From assembly GCA_021730945.1 (NCBI GenBank), contig JAKFYH010000025.1, positions 46,619 to 110,618 of the forward strand: DNA of 64,000 bases. Direction: 5' to 3'. The stretch's first letter is position 1. Each line of letters begins with the position of its first letter. The notes below the pieces were generated by a model. That model was given only the letters and a program-made list of their open reading frames with translations. It did no database searches and was not told the origin of the DNA. The translations under genes and the position numbers were made by a program. The stretch comes from Acidobacteriota bacterium. Its GTDB lineage: Bacteria; Acidobacteriota; Vicinamibacteria; Vicinamibacterales; UBA2999. Below are positions 24,804-33,176 of this stretch, piece by piece.

Positions 24804-27542
24804 CTAGAACCGGAACTTGCCGCCGATCATCAGCCGGCGCGGCAGGATGAACCGTGACGGCACGTTGTAGTTGACGTTGCCGAGGCGCCGGTCGAGCACG
24901 CTCTCGTTGGCATCGCTGTTGGTCAGGTTGAGGAAGTCGCCGAACACGGCCAACTCGGCGCCGCGTCCCAGGTCAAACGACTTCTCGACGCGGGCGTCGA
25001 TCGTCTGCCAGAGTTTGGTTCGCAGTTCGCCGTCGGCCGTATTCGCCACGACGCGGTTGGTCCCGGGGATGCCCGTGAGCGAGCTCGACGGGCGAATCTC
25101 CTCGTAGATTGGCTTGCCGCTCTGGCTCATGAAGTTCACCGACGACATGATCCCCCACGGCATCTGATACAGGAACTGGGTCTTCAGCACCACCGGCCGG
25201 TCGCCCACGAGTCGGCCGTCAGTGTTGATGAAGTCGTTCGGGTTCTGGCCGAACGTGCTTGCCGTGCTGATCTGCGACGACAATGGTGTCGACCGCGCCG
25301 AACTGGATCCCTGGCGCCCGGTCGACTTCGACAGCGTCAGGCCGAAGTTGGCCTGCCAGCGGTTGGACATGCGTTTCTTGAGTTCAAACGCCACACCGTT
25401 GTAACGCGAGAACATGCGGTCGTCGTTGCGCAGTTGGAAGCGGCGCGAATCAGCGCCGTTGGTCAACTGGTAAACCTGCGACACGTTGGCGCCGGCCGGC
25501 GCGGTGTAGGAGACCAGGCGGTAGGTGCCGCCAATGTCTGGGAACGCGGTCTGCTGCTCGCTGCGCTTGTACACGTAGCTGACCGAGAGCCCGATGTTGG
25601 GCCCGAATTGCTGTTCCCAGGCGGCAATGAACTGATCCGTATACGGATTCTTCAGGCCGCCGTCGACCGAGAAGCTCGTGTTGTCGGAGAGCAGCTCCTT
25701 GTCCTGCGGGACTCCCGCCGCGTTGTAGAGGCCCGAGAACGTGTACCTGGGCGAGATCGACGGCGTGATGTTGTCGAACTCTCCGGTCACGATGCCACGG
25801 TAGTAGCGGCCATAGTGCACCTTGAGCAGCGTCGAGCCGCTCTCGTTGGCCTTGAAGTTGAGGCCGATGCGCGGCGATACCACGCGCCAGCGGAAGACCT
25901 CGTCGATTGCCCTGGACTTCGCGCCGGTCGCCGTGCCCTTGGCATCCAGCAGATCCTGCGCGGCGATATAGGCCTTGCTGTCGTCGTAGCGCACACCGAT
26001 GTTCAGCGTCGCACGGCCGGCCTGGTAGGTGTCGTCGACAAAAGCTCCCATCGACCGGAGCCGTCCGCCCTGCGTGAACGGCAACTGGGTGTAGCCGTAG
26101 GCGGGCGTCGAGCCGTAGGTGTAGATGTAGTCGTTAGGGCCGTAGGTGTACTCGCCGAGTCCGCTGTTGTACTGGACGCCCAGCTTGAAGTCGTGGCTGC
26201 CGCCCATGAAGTCATCCGCGTACTTGGTGACCTTGGTCGAAAACGCCGTCTTGGCGCTCTTGCCGTCGTACCACGAGTAGATGCCACCGGTAATCTGGCC
26301 GGTGTCAAGGTCGCTGTATCGAGGCGCGACGCGCGCGCCGCCATTGAGCGGATCGCCGTGATCGACGCCGTAGAAGCCCGAGTAGCGCGCTTCGAGCACC
26401 GTGGTCGGGTTGAGCACCGAGGTCCACAGCAGGCCGGGCGACGGGTTGTGGCCGGTTTCCACCGACAACGTGCTCGGCGCCGTGTTGGCCGAGGCGCGCG
26501 CCGGAATGCGGTAGAAATCGTCGTGCATCTGGAACTGCAGGCGGTGGTTCTGGTTGAGCTGGTAGTTCAACTTGTAGAAGTAGCGCTTGGCCGACGACCG
26601 CGCCGGAAACGCCGGGTCGGTGCCGGGCTGCGAGTCGGCATCCTTCTGGTACTGGAACGACCCGAAGAACCAGAACTTGTCCCGCATGAGCGGACCGCCC
26701 AACTGCACGGTGGAGTCCTTGAACTCGTCGCGGTTGTAGGGCAGCCCGTCGTCCTGCGCATCGGTCGTGTTGCGGCCGGTCAGGCTCTGGTTCATGAAGT
26801 AGAAGTTGGCGTCGCCGTGGAAGGCATTGCTGCCCTGGCGGGTCACCACGTTGAAGACCGCGCCGCCGAGGTTGCCGTAATCGGCGGGGGCGCCGAGCGA
26901 CAGCACCTGCACCTCTTCGATCGCGTCGGTGTTGGGCCACGGCCACGCCGCACCCGTGAGTGGCGCCGTGAAGTCGGTGCCGTCAATCAGGTAGACGTTT
27001 TCGTTGGTGGCCGATCCGAACGACTGCGACCGCGAGCTGGTGGAGGTCGACGGGCTGACGCCTGGCGCGGCGTTGATCAGGTCGAAGAAGGTGAAGCGGC
27101 GCACCGGGGCGTTCTCGACCCACTCACGCGAGTAGTTGGTCGCCACCTGCGAAGTGCTGGAATCGACGATCGGCGACTGGGCCACCACCGTGACGGTCTC
27201 TGTCAGGGTACTGACCTTGAGCGAGATGCCGACTTCCGCCGTGCCGCCAAGCGACACCTGGATGCCGGTCTGCGCGCTGGTCGTGAAACCGGAGAGCTCC
27301 GCTGTGACCTCATATGAACCCGGCGGCAAGTTCGGGAATCGATACGATCCCGTCTCGTTGCTCACCGTCGTCGGCGTGCCCGGCACGGCACGTCCCCTCA
27401 GGGTGAGAGTGACGCCCGGAAGCACCGCGCCCGATGAGTCGGTCACCACGCCGCGAATGACACCGGTGGTCGTCTGGGCCCAGATGGGCACCGGACTGGC
27501 CAGAAGCGCGACCATCGCAAAGACCCAAGCTAAACGCCGCAT
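24804..27542 (-). CDS. TonB-dependent receptor, Oar-like, with carboxypeptidase-regulatory domain
   Basis: Outer-membrane receptor of 912 residues. ATG 27542 follows GGAGGT, a strong ribosome site, and a signal peptide ends at PIWAQ. Residues 25-115 are the carboxypeptidase-regulatory-like domain (GVIRGVVTDSSGAVLPGVTL), then a plug (NENVYLIDGTDFT near residue 185) and a barrel ending in LMIGGKFRF. The plug differs from receptor 1 in the IDG segment, so ligands probably differ. It is divergent from the CocE-M28 fusion gene with 202 bp between starts; receptor and secreted hydrolases may therefore be coregulated and may serve uptake of the same peptide material, which is inference from position. 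Confidence 0.92.
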   Translation of the reverse strand: MRRLAWVFAMVALLASPVPIWAQTTTGVIRGVVTDSSGAVLPGVTLTLRGRAVPGTPTTVSNETGSYRFPNLPPGSYEVTAELSGFTTSAQTGIQVSLGGTAEVGISLKVSTLTETVTVVAQSPIVDSSTSQVATNYSREWVENAPVRRFTFFDLINAAPGVSPSTSTSSRSQSFGSATNENVYLIDGTDFTAPLTGAAWPWPNTDAIEEVQVLSLGAPADYGNLGGAVFNVVTRQGSNAFHGDANFYFMNQSLTGRNTTDAQDDGLPYNRDEFKDSTVQLGGPLMRDKFWFFGSFQYQKDADSQPGTDPAFPARSSAKRYFYKLNYQLNQNHRLQFQMHDDFYRIPARASANTAPSTLSVETGHNPSPGLLWTSVLNPTTVLEARYSGFYGVDHGDPLNGGARVAPRYSDLDTGQITGGIYSWYDGKSAKTAFSTKVTKYADDFMGGSHDFKLGVQYNSGLGEYTYGPNDYIYTYGSTPAYGYTQLPFTQGGRLRSMGAFVDDTYQAGRATLNIGVRYDDSKAYIAAQDLLDAKGTATGAKSRAIDEVFRWRVVSPRIGLNFKANESGSTLLKVHYGRYYRGIVTGEFDNITPSISPRYTFSGLYNAAGVPQDKELLSDNTSFSVDGGLKNPYTDQFIAAWEQQFGPNIGLSVSYVYKRSEQQTAFPDIGGTYRLVSYTAPAGANVSQVYQLTNGADSRRFQLRNDDRMFSRYNGVAFELKKRMSNRWQANFGLTLSKSTGRQGSSSARSTPLSSQISTASTFGQNPNDFINTDGRLVGDRPVVLKTQFLYQMPWGIMSSVNFMSQSGKPIYEEIRPSSSLTGIPGTNRVVANTADGELRTKLWQTIDARVEKSFDLGRGAELAVFGDFLNLTNSDANESVLDRRLGNVNYNVPSRFILPRRLMIGGKFRF

Positions 27543-27705
27543 CTCAACCTCCGAATCCGACACACTAATCGGGGCATCGTCGTCGCGACTGCGACCGATG
27601 CAAAATACATGCGATTACAACGAAGCGGATTATCCGGCCGTTGTGGGGCGGTGTCAACGGGCGTTATTGGTGGCATTGCCATTCATCCCTGAGAATCAAC
27701 CCCGA

Positions 27706-27734
27706 TTGACACCTGGGAAATAGGGGGCCAAACT
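27706..27734 (+). promoter_or_regulatory. Candidate promoter for the CocE-M28 fusion gene
   Basis: A perfect TTGACA at 27706-27711 is followed after 17 bp by CAAACT (27729-27734), a poor -10. Initiation near 27741 would leave only about 4 nt before ATG 27745, so the mRNA would be nearly leaderless. No Shine-Dalgarno is seen there, which fits. Confidence 0.35.
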
Positions 27735-27744
27735 CCGGTTTCCC

Positions 27745-30700
27745 ATGACCAGTCGTGTCGTCCCGGTCCTGGCGGTGCTGCTTCTGGCCGCCGCTCCACC
27801 CCCACCGTTGCTGCCCCAGCCGGCGCCGGAGGTCCGGGTGGAGAAGAACGTGCCGGCCCGCATGCGCGACGGCGTCGTCCTGCGCGCCGACGTCTACCGC
27901 CCGGCGCTACCCGGCCGGCTACCGGCCCTGTTGCAGCGAACGCCCTATTCCAAGAACGATCGCGATTCGGCCCGGCGATTTAGTGCCATCGCCGCCCGCG
28001 GGTTTGTGGTCGTGGTGCAAGACACCCGTGGGCGCTACACCTCCGACGGCGTCGCCCGTCCCCATGATGAAGCCGACGATGGCTACGATTCTGTGCAATG
28101 GGCGGCCTCACTCCCGGGGGTTGATGGCCGGGTCGGCATGTTCGGCGGCAGCTATTTGGCGACCACCCAGCTCCAGGCCGCCACCCGCCAGCCGCCGGCG
28201 CTCGTCGCGCTGTTTCCCGCTTCGTCCTACAGCCGCCGCCACGACATGGTGTTTCAGGGCGGCGCGTTCTACCTGAGCGACGGCCTGGGGTGGAATCTCG
28301 GCCAGGCGATTGATGTCCGTCGCCGGGTGTTGACGCCGGACCAGGACCGGGATGGCCCAATTGGCCTCGACCCGCCCCAGTCGACCCTGCTCAGGTCGAC
28401 CTGGCTGTGGCAACTTCCGCTGGCAGGGTTCAACCAGCTCGAGCTCGATCGCTACGCGCCGGGCTACCGGCAGATGCTCGCCCATCCAGAAGCCGACGCG
28501 TTTTGGGATCCCGGCGACATTGAGTCGCGCCACGACCGTTTCCTGGTCCCGGCTTTCCACCTCACCGGCTGGTACGACACGTTACTCACCGGCACCTTGC
28601 GGAATTTCGCCGGCCTGCGCGCCCGCGCCGCTACCGAGCCGGCCCGCCGCTATCAGCGCCTGGTGGTCGGGCCCTGGACTCACGCGCGGCCGAACCAGGG
28701 CACCACCTCGATCGGCGACGTCGACTTTGGCCCCGAGGCCGGCTTCGCGGCCGACGAAGCGATGCTGGGCTGGTTCGATCATTGGCTCCGCGGCGCCGAT
28801 CGCGCCGCCGTAGACACCGCGCCGGTGCGCCTGTTCGTGATGGGCGAAAACCGATGGCGCGACGAGCAGGAGTGGCCACTCGCGCGGGCCCGCACCACCG
28901 AGTACTTTCTCCACAGCGGCGGCCGGGCCGCCACGCTCGCTGGTGACGGCCGCCTGGACCTGGCGGCCCCAGGTCAGGAGCCACCGGATCGATATGTCTA
29001 CGATCCGAAGGATCCGGTGCCGACGGGGGCCAGCGGTGGCTATTCGCGCGCGCCGATCGATCGGAGGACGATGGAGCAGCGCTCTGACGTGCTCGTCTAT
29101 ACCAGCGCTCCGCTGACCGCCGATCTCGAAGTCACCGGTCCCCTCGCGCTCACACTCTGGATCGCGTCGAGCGCGCGCGACACCGACTTCACGGGCACGC
29201 TGGTGGATGTCTTCCCCGACGGCACGGCCCGTGCGCTGGCCGACGGCATTCTGCGGGCGCGATACCGCGCCGGCAAGACCGCGCCGGCCCTGCTCACGCC
29301 CGGCGAGCCCACTGAGATCACGATCGACCTCGGTGCCACCTCCAACCTGTTTCGCGCGGGGCACCGGATTCGTCTCGAGGTATCGAGCAGCAACTTTCCG
29401 CGCTTCGACCGCAATCCCAATACCGGAGGTGTCTTCGCACACGACGCCACGGTGGTCAGCGCCACGCAGACAATTCTCCACGACCGGTCGCACCCGTCGC
29501 GCCTGCTGCTGCCCGTGGTGCCACGCCAGTCGACCGTGCCTTCGCCTGGCGTTACCGCGATCGAACAGCGATTCCTGGACGGCGTCTCGACCGAATCGAT
29601 CAGCGCCGTGCACCGGCAAGTGACCGAGCATCCGCACATCGCCGGATCGGTGCGCTCAATGGAGGTGGCCGATCGCGTGCGCCGCGCGCTCGACACGGCG
29701 GGTCTGCAGACCGAAGTGCGCGAGTACGTCGTCCATCTGTCCACGCCCAAGTCGGTAACGGTGGACTTAGTGTCGCCGGTCGCTGAATCACTGACCGTTC
29801 GCGAGCCGGTCGACCCACGCGATCCTGATGGCGCCCATCCCGAGCTGGGTCCGGCGTTTGTCGCCTACTCGGCGTCGGGAACGGTCTCCGCGCCGGTGGT
29901 CTACGTGAACTATGGCCTGCCGCCCGACTATGCCCGCCTGGCCGCGGCCGGCGTCGACGTGCGCGGCAAGATCGTGATCGCGCGCTACGCGCGTAGCCAT
30001 CGCGCGGTGAAGGTGCACACCGCCGAGCAGGCCGGCGCGGCCGGCATCATCATCTATTCCGACCCGGCCGACGACGGCTTTGCCCGCGGCGTGGAATGGC
30101 CCGACGGACCCTGGCGCGCGGACTTCCAGGCGCAGAGCGGCAATGCGAAGTACAGCTGGCTCTGGCACGGTGATCCGCTCACGCCCGGGGTCGGCGCGAC
30201 GCGCGATGCCCCGGCGCTCGATCCGGCCACCGCCCCGACGCTGCCAAAGATTCCCGCGGCCGTGCTGTCGTGGAAGGAGGCGTCGAAGATTCTGTCGAAG
30301 CTGGCTGGTCCAGCGGTGCCCGGCGGATTCCAGGGCGGGCTGCCGTTCACTTACCGACTGGGCCCCGGGCCGGTGACCGTGCGCCTCGATGTGCAGATGG
30401 AGGCGAGCCGGCGGCCCATTCGCAACGTGATCGGGAAGATTGCCGGCCGCGATCCCGACCGCTGGATCGTGCTCGGCACCCACCACGATGCGTGGAGCTT
30501 TGGCGGAATGGATCCGGGCACCGGGCTGGGACCGGCCTTCGAGGTGGCGCGCGGGCTGGCGGCCCTCGCGCGATCGGGCTGGACACCGGAGCGGTCCATC
30601 GTCTTTGCCTTCTGGGATGCGGAGGAGTTTGGGCTGATCGGATCGACCGAGTACGCCGAGGCCATGCAGGCGGAGTTGCGCGAGAAGGCGATCGTCTACA

Positions 30701-31608
30701 TCAACACCGACCTGTCGATGCGCGGCCGCTTCGACGGCGGCGGCACACCTTCGCTCCGCGATTTCCTCGTGCAGGTGACGCGCGACGTGCCGCACTACGA
30801 CGGCGGCGGATCGGTCTACGAGCGTTGGCGGGCCGACGAATTTGGGCGCCAGCCGCTCGAGCGGCGGCGTCGCGGATCCGATGGATTCGAGGTGGAACTG
30901 GCGGCCCTGGGCAGCGGCGCCGACTTCGTGGCGTTCCAGGACTTCCTGGGTCTGCCGACCCTGCAGATGGAGTTCGACTTCGAGGGCAGCTACGGCCCGT
31001 ACCATTCCAACTACGACACCCGGCAGTACGTCGAGCGGCACACCGACCCCGGCTTCAAGGTCGGTCAGACTCTGGCGCGCGTGCTCGGCTTGAGTGTGAT
31101 GCGCCTGGCGTCAACCGAGCTGCTGCCGTTCCGCTATTCGCACTATGCGCGCAAGATGGAGGAGTTCATCGACGGCGCGGGCGGCTGGGCGGTCGATGAC
31201 GCCGGCCGGCGTCGTGTAGCGACCAACCTGGCCGCAGCGCGAGGCCTCGCCACGCGGGCAGTGGCCACGGCGTCGGCGATTGAGGCACGGCTCAATCGCC
31301 GCGTCGCCGCCGGCCCGGTGGACCCGGTCCGCGGCCGGCGAATCAACGACGCGCTCGTCCGGCTCGAGCAGCAACTGCTGGACGAGTCGGAGCCGCCCGA
31401 GACGCGGTGGTACCGCCACGTCATCTACGGCTGGAACATCTATTCGTTGTACGAGGGCCAGCCGCTGCCCGGCCTGGCCGAGGCGATTCGCATAGCCGAC
31501 GCCACAGCGGTCGCCCGCGAGACCGCTCGCCTGGAACAGGCGCTCACGCGATTTGTCACTACCCTCGAGGAGATTGCCCGACTTGCCGACGCCATCGACG
31601 TTCCGTAA
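27745..31608 (+). CDS. CocE/NonD hydrolase fused to M28 (GCPII-like) metallopeptidase
   Basis: A 1287-residue exported fusion of two complete enzymes. A signal peptide covers about residues 1-25. Residues 30-600 are a CocE/X-Pro dipeptidyl-peptidase (S15-type) hydrolase: nucleophile S136 in FGGSYLA, probable acid D278 in GWYD, H313 in PWTHARP, then the jelly-roll beta domain (residues about 430-600). Residues 605-1287 are glutamate-carboxypeptidase-II-like: PA domain with GKIVIARYARSHRAVK, M28 zinc ligands H913, D923, E961, D989 and H1087 with general base E960, and a C-terminal TfR-type dimerisation domain. Normally these are separate proteins. It would attack acylated or blocked N-termini or esters and then peptide bonds in the periplasm; substrate unknown. 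Upstream gene 24804 is divergent, downstream 31649 codirectional. Confidence 0.88.
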   Translation: MTSRVVPVLAVLLLAAAPPPPLLPQPAPEVRVEKNVPARMRDGVVLRADVYRPALPGRLPALLQRTPYSKNDRDSARRFSAIAARGFVVVVQDTRGRYTSDGVARPHDEADDGYDSVQWAASLPGVDGRVGMFGGSYLATTQLQAATRQPPALVALFPASSYSRRHDMVFQGGAFYLSDGLGWNLGQAIDVRRRVLTPDQDRDGPIGLDPPQSTLLRSTWLWQLPLAGFNQLELDRYAPGYRQMLAHPEADAFWDPGDIESRHDRFLVPAFHLTGWYDTLLTGTLRNFAGLRARAATEPARRYQRLVVGPWTHARPNQGTTSIGDVDFGPEAGFAADEAMLGWFDHWLRGADRAAVDTAPVRLFVMGENRWRDEQEWPLARARTTEYFLHSGGRAATLAGDGRLDLAAPGQEPPDRYVYDPKDPVPTGASGGYSRAPIDRRTMEQRSDVLVYTSAPLTADLEVTGPLALTLWIASSARDTDFTGTLVDVFPDGTARALADGILRARYRAGKTAPALLTPGEPTEITIDLGATSNLFRAGHRIRLEVSSSNFPRFDRNPNTGGVFAHDATVVSATQTILHDRSHPSRLLLPVVPRQSTVPSPGVTAIEQRFLDGVSTESISAVHRQVTEHPHIAGSVRSMEVADRVRRALDTAGLQTEVREYVVHLSTPKSVTVDLVSPVAESLTVREPVDPRDPDGAHPELGPAFVAYSASGTVSAPVVYVNYGLPPDYARLAAAGVDVRGKIVIARYARSHRAVKVHTAEQAGAAGIIIYSDPADDGFARGVEWPDGPWRADFQAQSGNAKYSWLWHGDPLTPGVGATRDAPALDPATAPTLPKIPAAVLSWKEASKILSKLAGPAVPGGFQGGLPFTYRLGPGPVTVRLDVQMEASRRPIRNVIGKIAGRDPDRWIVLGTHHDAWSFGGMDPGTGLGPAFEVARGLAALARSGWTPERSIVFAFWDAEEFGLIGSTEYAEAMQAELREKAIVYINTDLSMRGRFDGGGTPSLRDFLVQVTRDVPHYDGGGSVYERWRADEFGRQPLERRRRGSDGFEVELAALGSGADFVAFQDFLGLPTLQMEFDFEGSYGPYHSNYDTRQYVERHTDPGFKVGQTLARVLGLSVMRLASTELLPFRYSHYARKMEEFIDGAGGWAVDDAGRRRVATNLAAARGLATRAVATASAIEARLNRRVAAGPVDPVRGRRINDALVRLEQQLLDESEPPETRWYRHVIYGWNIYSLYEGQPLPGLAEAIRIADATAVARETARLEQALTRFVTTLEEIARLADAIDVP

Positions 31609-31648
31609 TCTGGCCCGTCCCGCTCCCTTCAGGCTTGGGGCCTGCGGC

Positions 31649-33154
31649 TTGCGGCTGGGGCTGCTGCTTCTTCTCAGCCTTCTCGTCACCTCGCACCCGT
31701 GGCGCTTGGTCGCGACTGCGCAGTCGGCCACTTCGTTCGTGATCGTCAACGCCAACGTGGTCGACGGGACGGGCGCGCCATCGCGGCGGGCCGCCGTCCG
31801 CGTGGTTGATGGCCGCATCACTGAAGTCGGCGAGATTCGGCCGGTGGGCGCTGACCGCGTGGTCGACGCGCGCGGCCTGGTGCTGGCACCCGGCTTCATC
31901 GATACCCACAATCACTCCACCGATGGACTGTTGACCGAGCCGCTGGCGGCCAGCCAGATTTCGCAGGGCATCACCACGCTGGTCGTGGGGCAGGACGGCA
32001 GTTCACCCTGGCCGATCGGCGACTACCTGGATCGGCTCCGGCGTGAGCCGGCGTCGCTCAATGTGCTGACGGCGGTGGGTCACGCCACGGTGCGGCAACG
32101 CGTGATGGGCGACGATTTCAAGCGCGTCGCGCGCGCGGACGAACTGGCGCGAATGGAGGCGCTCGTCGAGCAGGGCATGCGCGAAGGGGCCATCGCCCTC
32201 TCATCCGGCCTTGAGTACGAGGTGGGCAGCTACGCCGCCACCGGTGAAGTGGTGGCCCTCGCGCGGGTGGCCGGCCGGCTCGGCGGTTTCTACATCTCGC
32301 ACATCCGTGACGAGGCCGACAAGGCCTTCGAGTCGATGCGGGAAGTGGTGACCATTGCAGACGAGGCGAAGGTGGCGGTGCAGAACACCCACATCAAGCT
32401 CGGCACCGTCGGCGTGTGGGGGCAGGCAGGGGAGGCGATCGGCCTGTTCGACGCCGCGCGGGCACGGGGCCTCGACGTCACCGCCGACGCCTATCCCTAC
32501 AACGCCTGGTCGTCGACCATCACCGTGCTGATCCCCAGCAAGCGCTACGATGATCCGGTCGACGTCGCCAGGGGGCTGGCCGATGTCGGCGGCGCCGCCA
32601 ACGTGCTGATCACGAGGCACGCGGCGCATCCCGACTACGAGTTCAAGACGCTCGATGCCGTGGCCAAGTCGCGCGGCGTGACGCCGGTCGCGCAGTTCAT
32701 CCAGATCGTCAAGGACGGCGGCGCCTCCGTCGTCTGCACCTCGATGATCGACGATGACCTGCGCACGTTTTTTCGCTGGCCCTGGACCATGATCTCGAGC
32801 GACGGCGGGATTGGCTTCCGGCATCCGCGCGGCGCCGGCACCTTTCCGCGCGTGCTCGGCCGCTTTGTCCGCGAGCGCCAGTGGCTGACACTGGAAGATG
32901 CCGTGCGCAAGATGACCTCGTTGCCGGCGGCGCGCCTGAAGCTGAGCGACCGCGGTGCGATCAAGCCCGGCGCCTGGGCCGACCTGGTGCTGTTTGACCC
33001 GGCCACCGTGATCGACAACAGCACGTTCAGTGAGCCGCTCAAGCTGTCCACGGGGATTCGCAATGTCTGGGTGAATGGCACGCTGGTGTGGGACGAGCCC
33101 CGCACGACCGGCGCCAGGCCCGGACAAGTGATCACGGGCCCGCTCACGCCGTAG
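31649..33154 (+). CDS. N-acyl-D-amino-acid deacylase-like amidohydrolase
   Basis: Amidohydrolase superfamily enzyme of about 501 residues resembling D-aminoacylase and N-acyl-D-Glu deacylase. Motifs: PGFIDTHNHSTDG (first metal His pair) near residue 90, ALSSGLEYEVGSYA near residue 190, YISHIRDEADK, ADAYPYNAW, and the ISSDGGIGFRHPRG block with the catalytic Asp; the C-terminus has the usual KPGAWADLVLFDP. TTG 31649 is the preferred start because it yields a proper signal peptide (RLGLLLLLSLLV) with GGGG upstream; the frame is open back to 31553, inside the preceding gene. It sits between two M28 fusions, suggesting that acylated or D-configured amino acids are among the substrates handled here. 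Confidence 0.82.
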   Translation: MRLGLLLLLSLLVTSHPWRLVATAQSATSFVIVNANVVDGTGAPSRRAAVRVVDGRITEVGEIRPVGADRVVDARGLVLAPGFIDTHNHSTDGLLTEPLAASQISQGITTLVVGQDGSSPWPIGDYLDRLRREPASLNVLTAVGHATVRQRVMGDDFKRVARADELARMEALVEQGMREGAIALSSGLEYEVGSYAATGEVVALARVAGRLGGFYISHIRDEADKAFESMREVVTIADEAKVAVQNTHIKLGTVGVWGQAGEAIGLFDAARARGLDVTADAYPYNAWSSTITVLIPSKRYDDPVDVARGLADVGGAANVLITRHAAHPDYEFKTLDAVAKSRGVTPVAQFIQIVKDGGASVVCTSMIDDDLRTFFRWPWTMISSDGGIGFRHPRGAGTFPRVLGRFVRERQWLTLEDAVRKMTSLPAARLKLSDRGAIKPGAWADLVLFDPATVIDNSTFSEPLKLSTGIRNVWVNGTLVWDEPRTTGARPGQVITGPLTP

Positions 33155-33176
33155 CCGCCCGTCGATCGCCCGGCAA

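Noticed and set aside
25434..27317. Plus-strand open frame of 627 codons opposite TonB receptor 2
   Set aside because: A shadow of the receptor gene: low-complexity Val/Ala/Arg composition, no domain, while the minus strand has signal peptide, plug and barrel motifs.
27706..27734. Strong sigma-70 promoter upstream of the CocE-M28 gene
   Set aside because: The -35 is perfect but the -10 is poor, so it is kept only as a low-confidence candidate.
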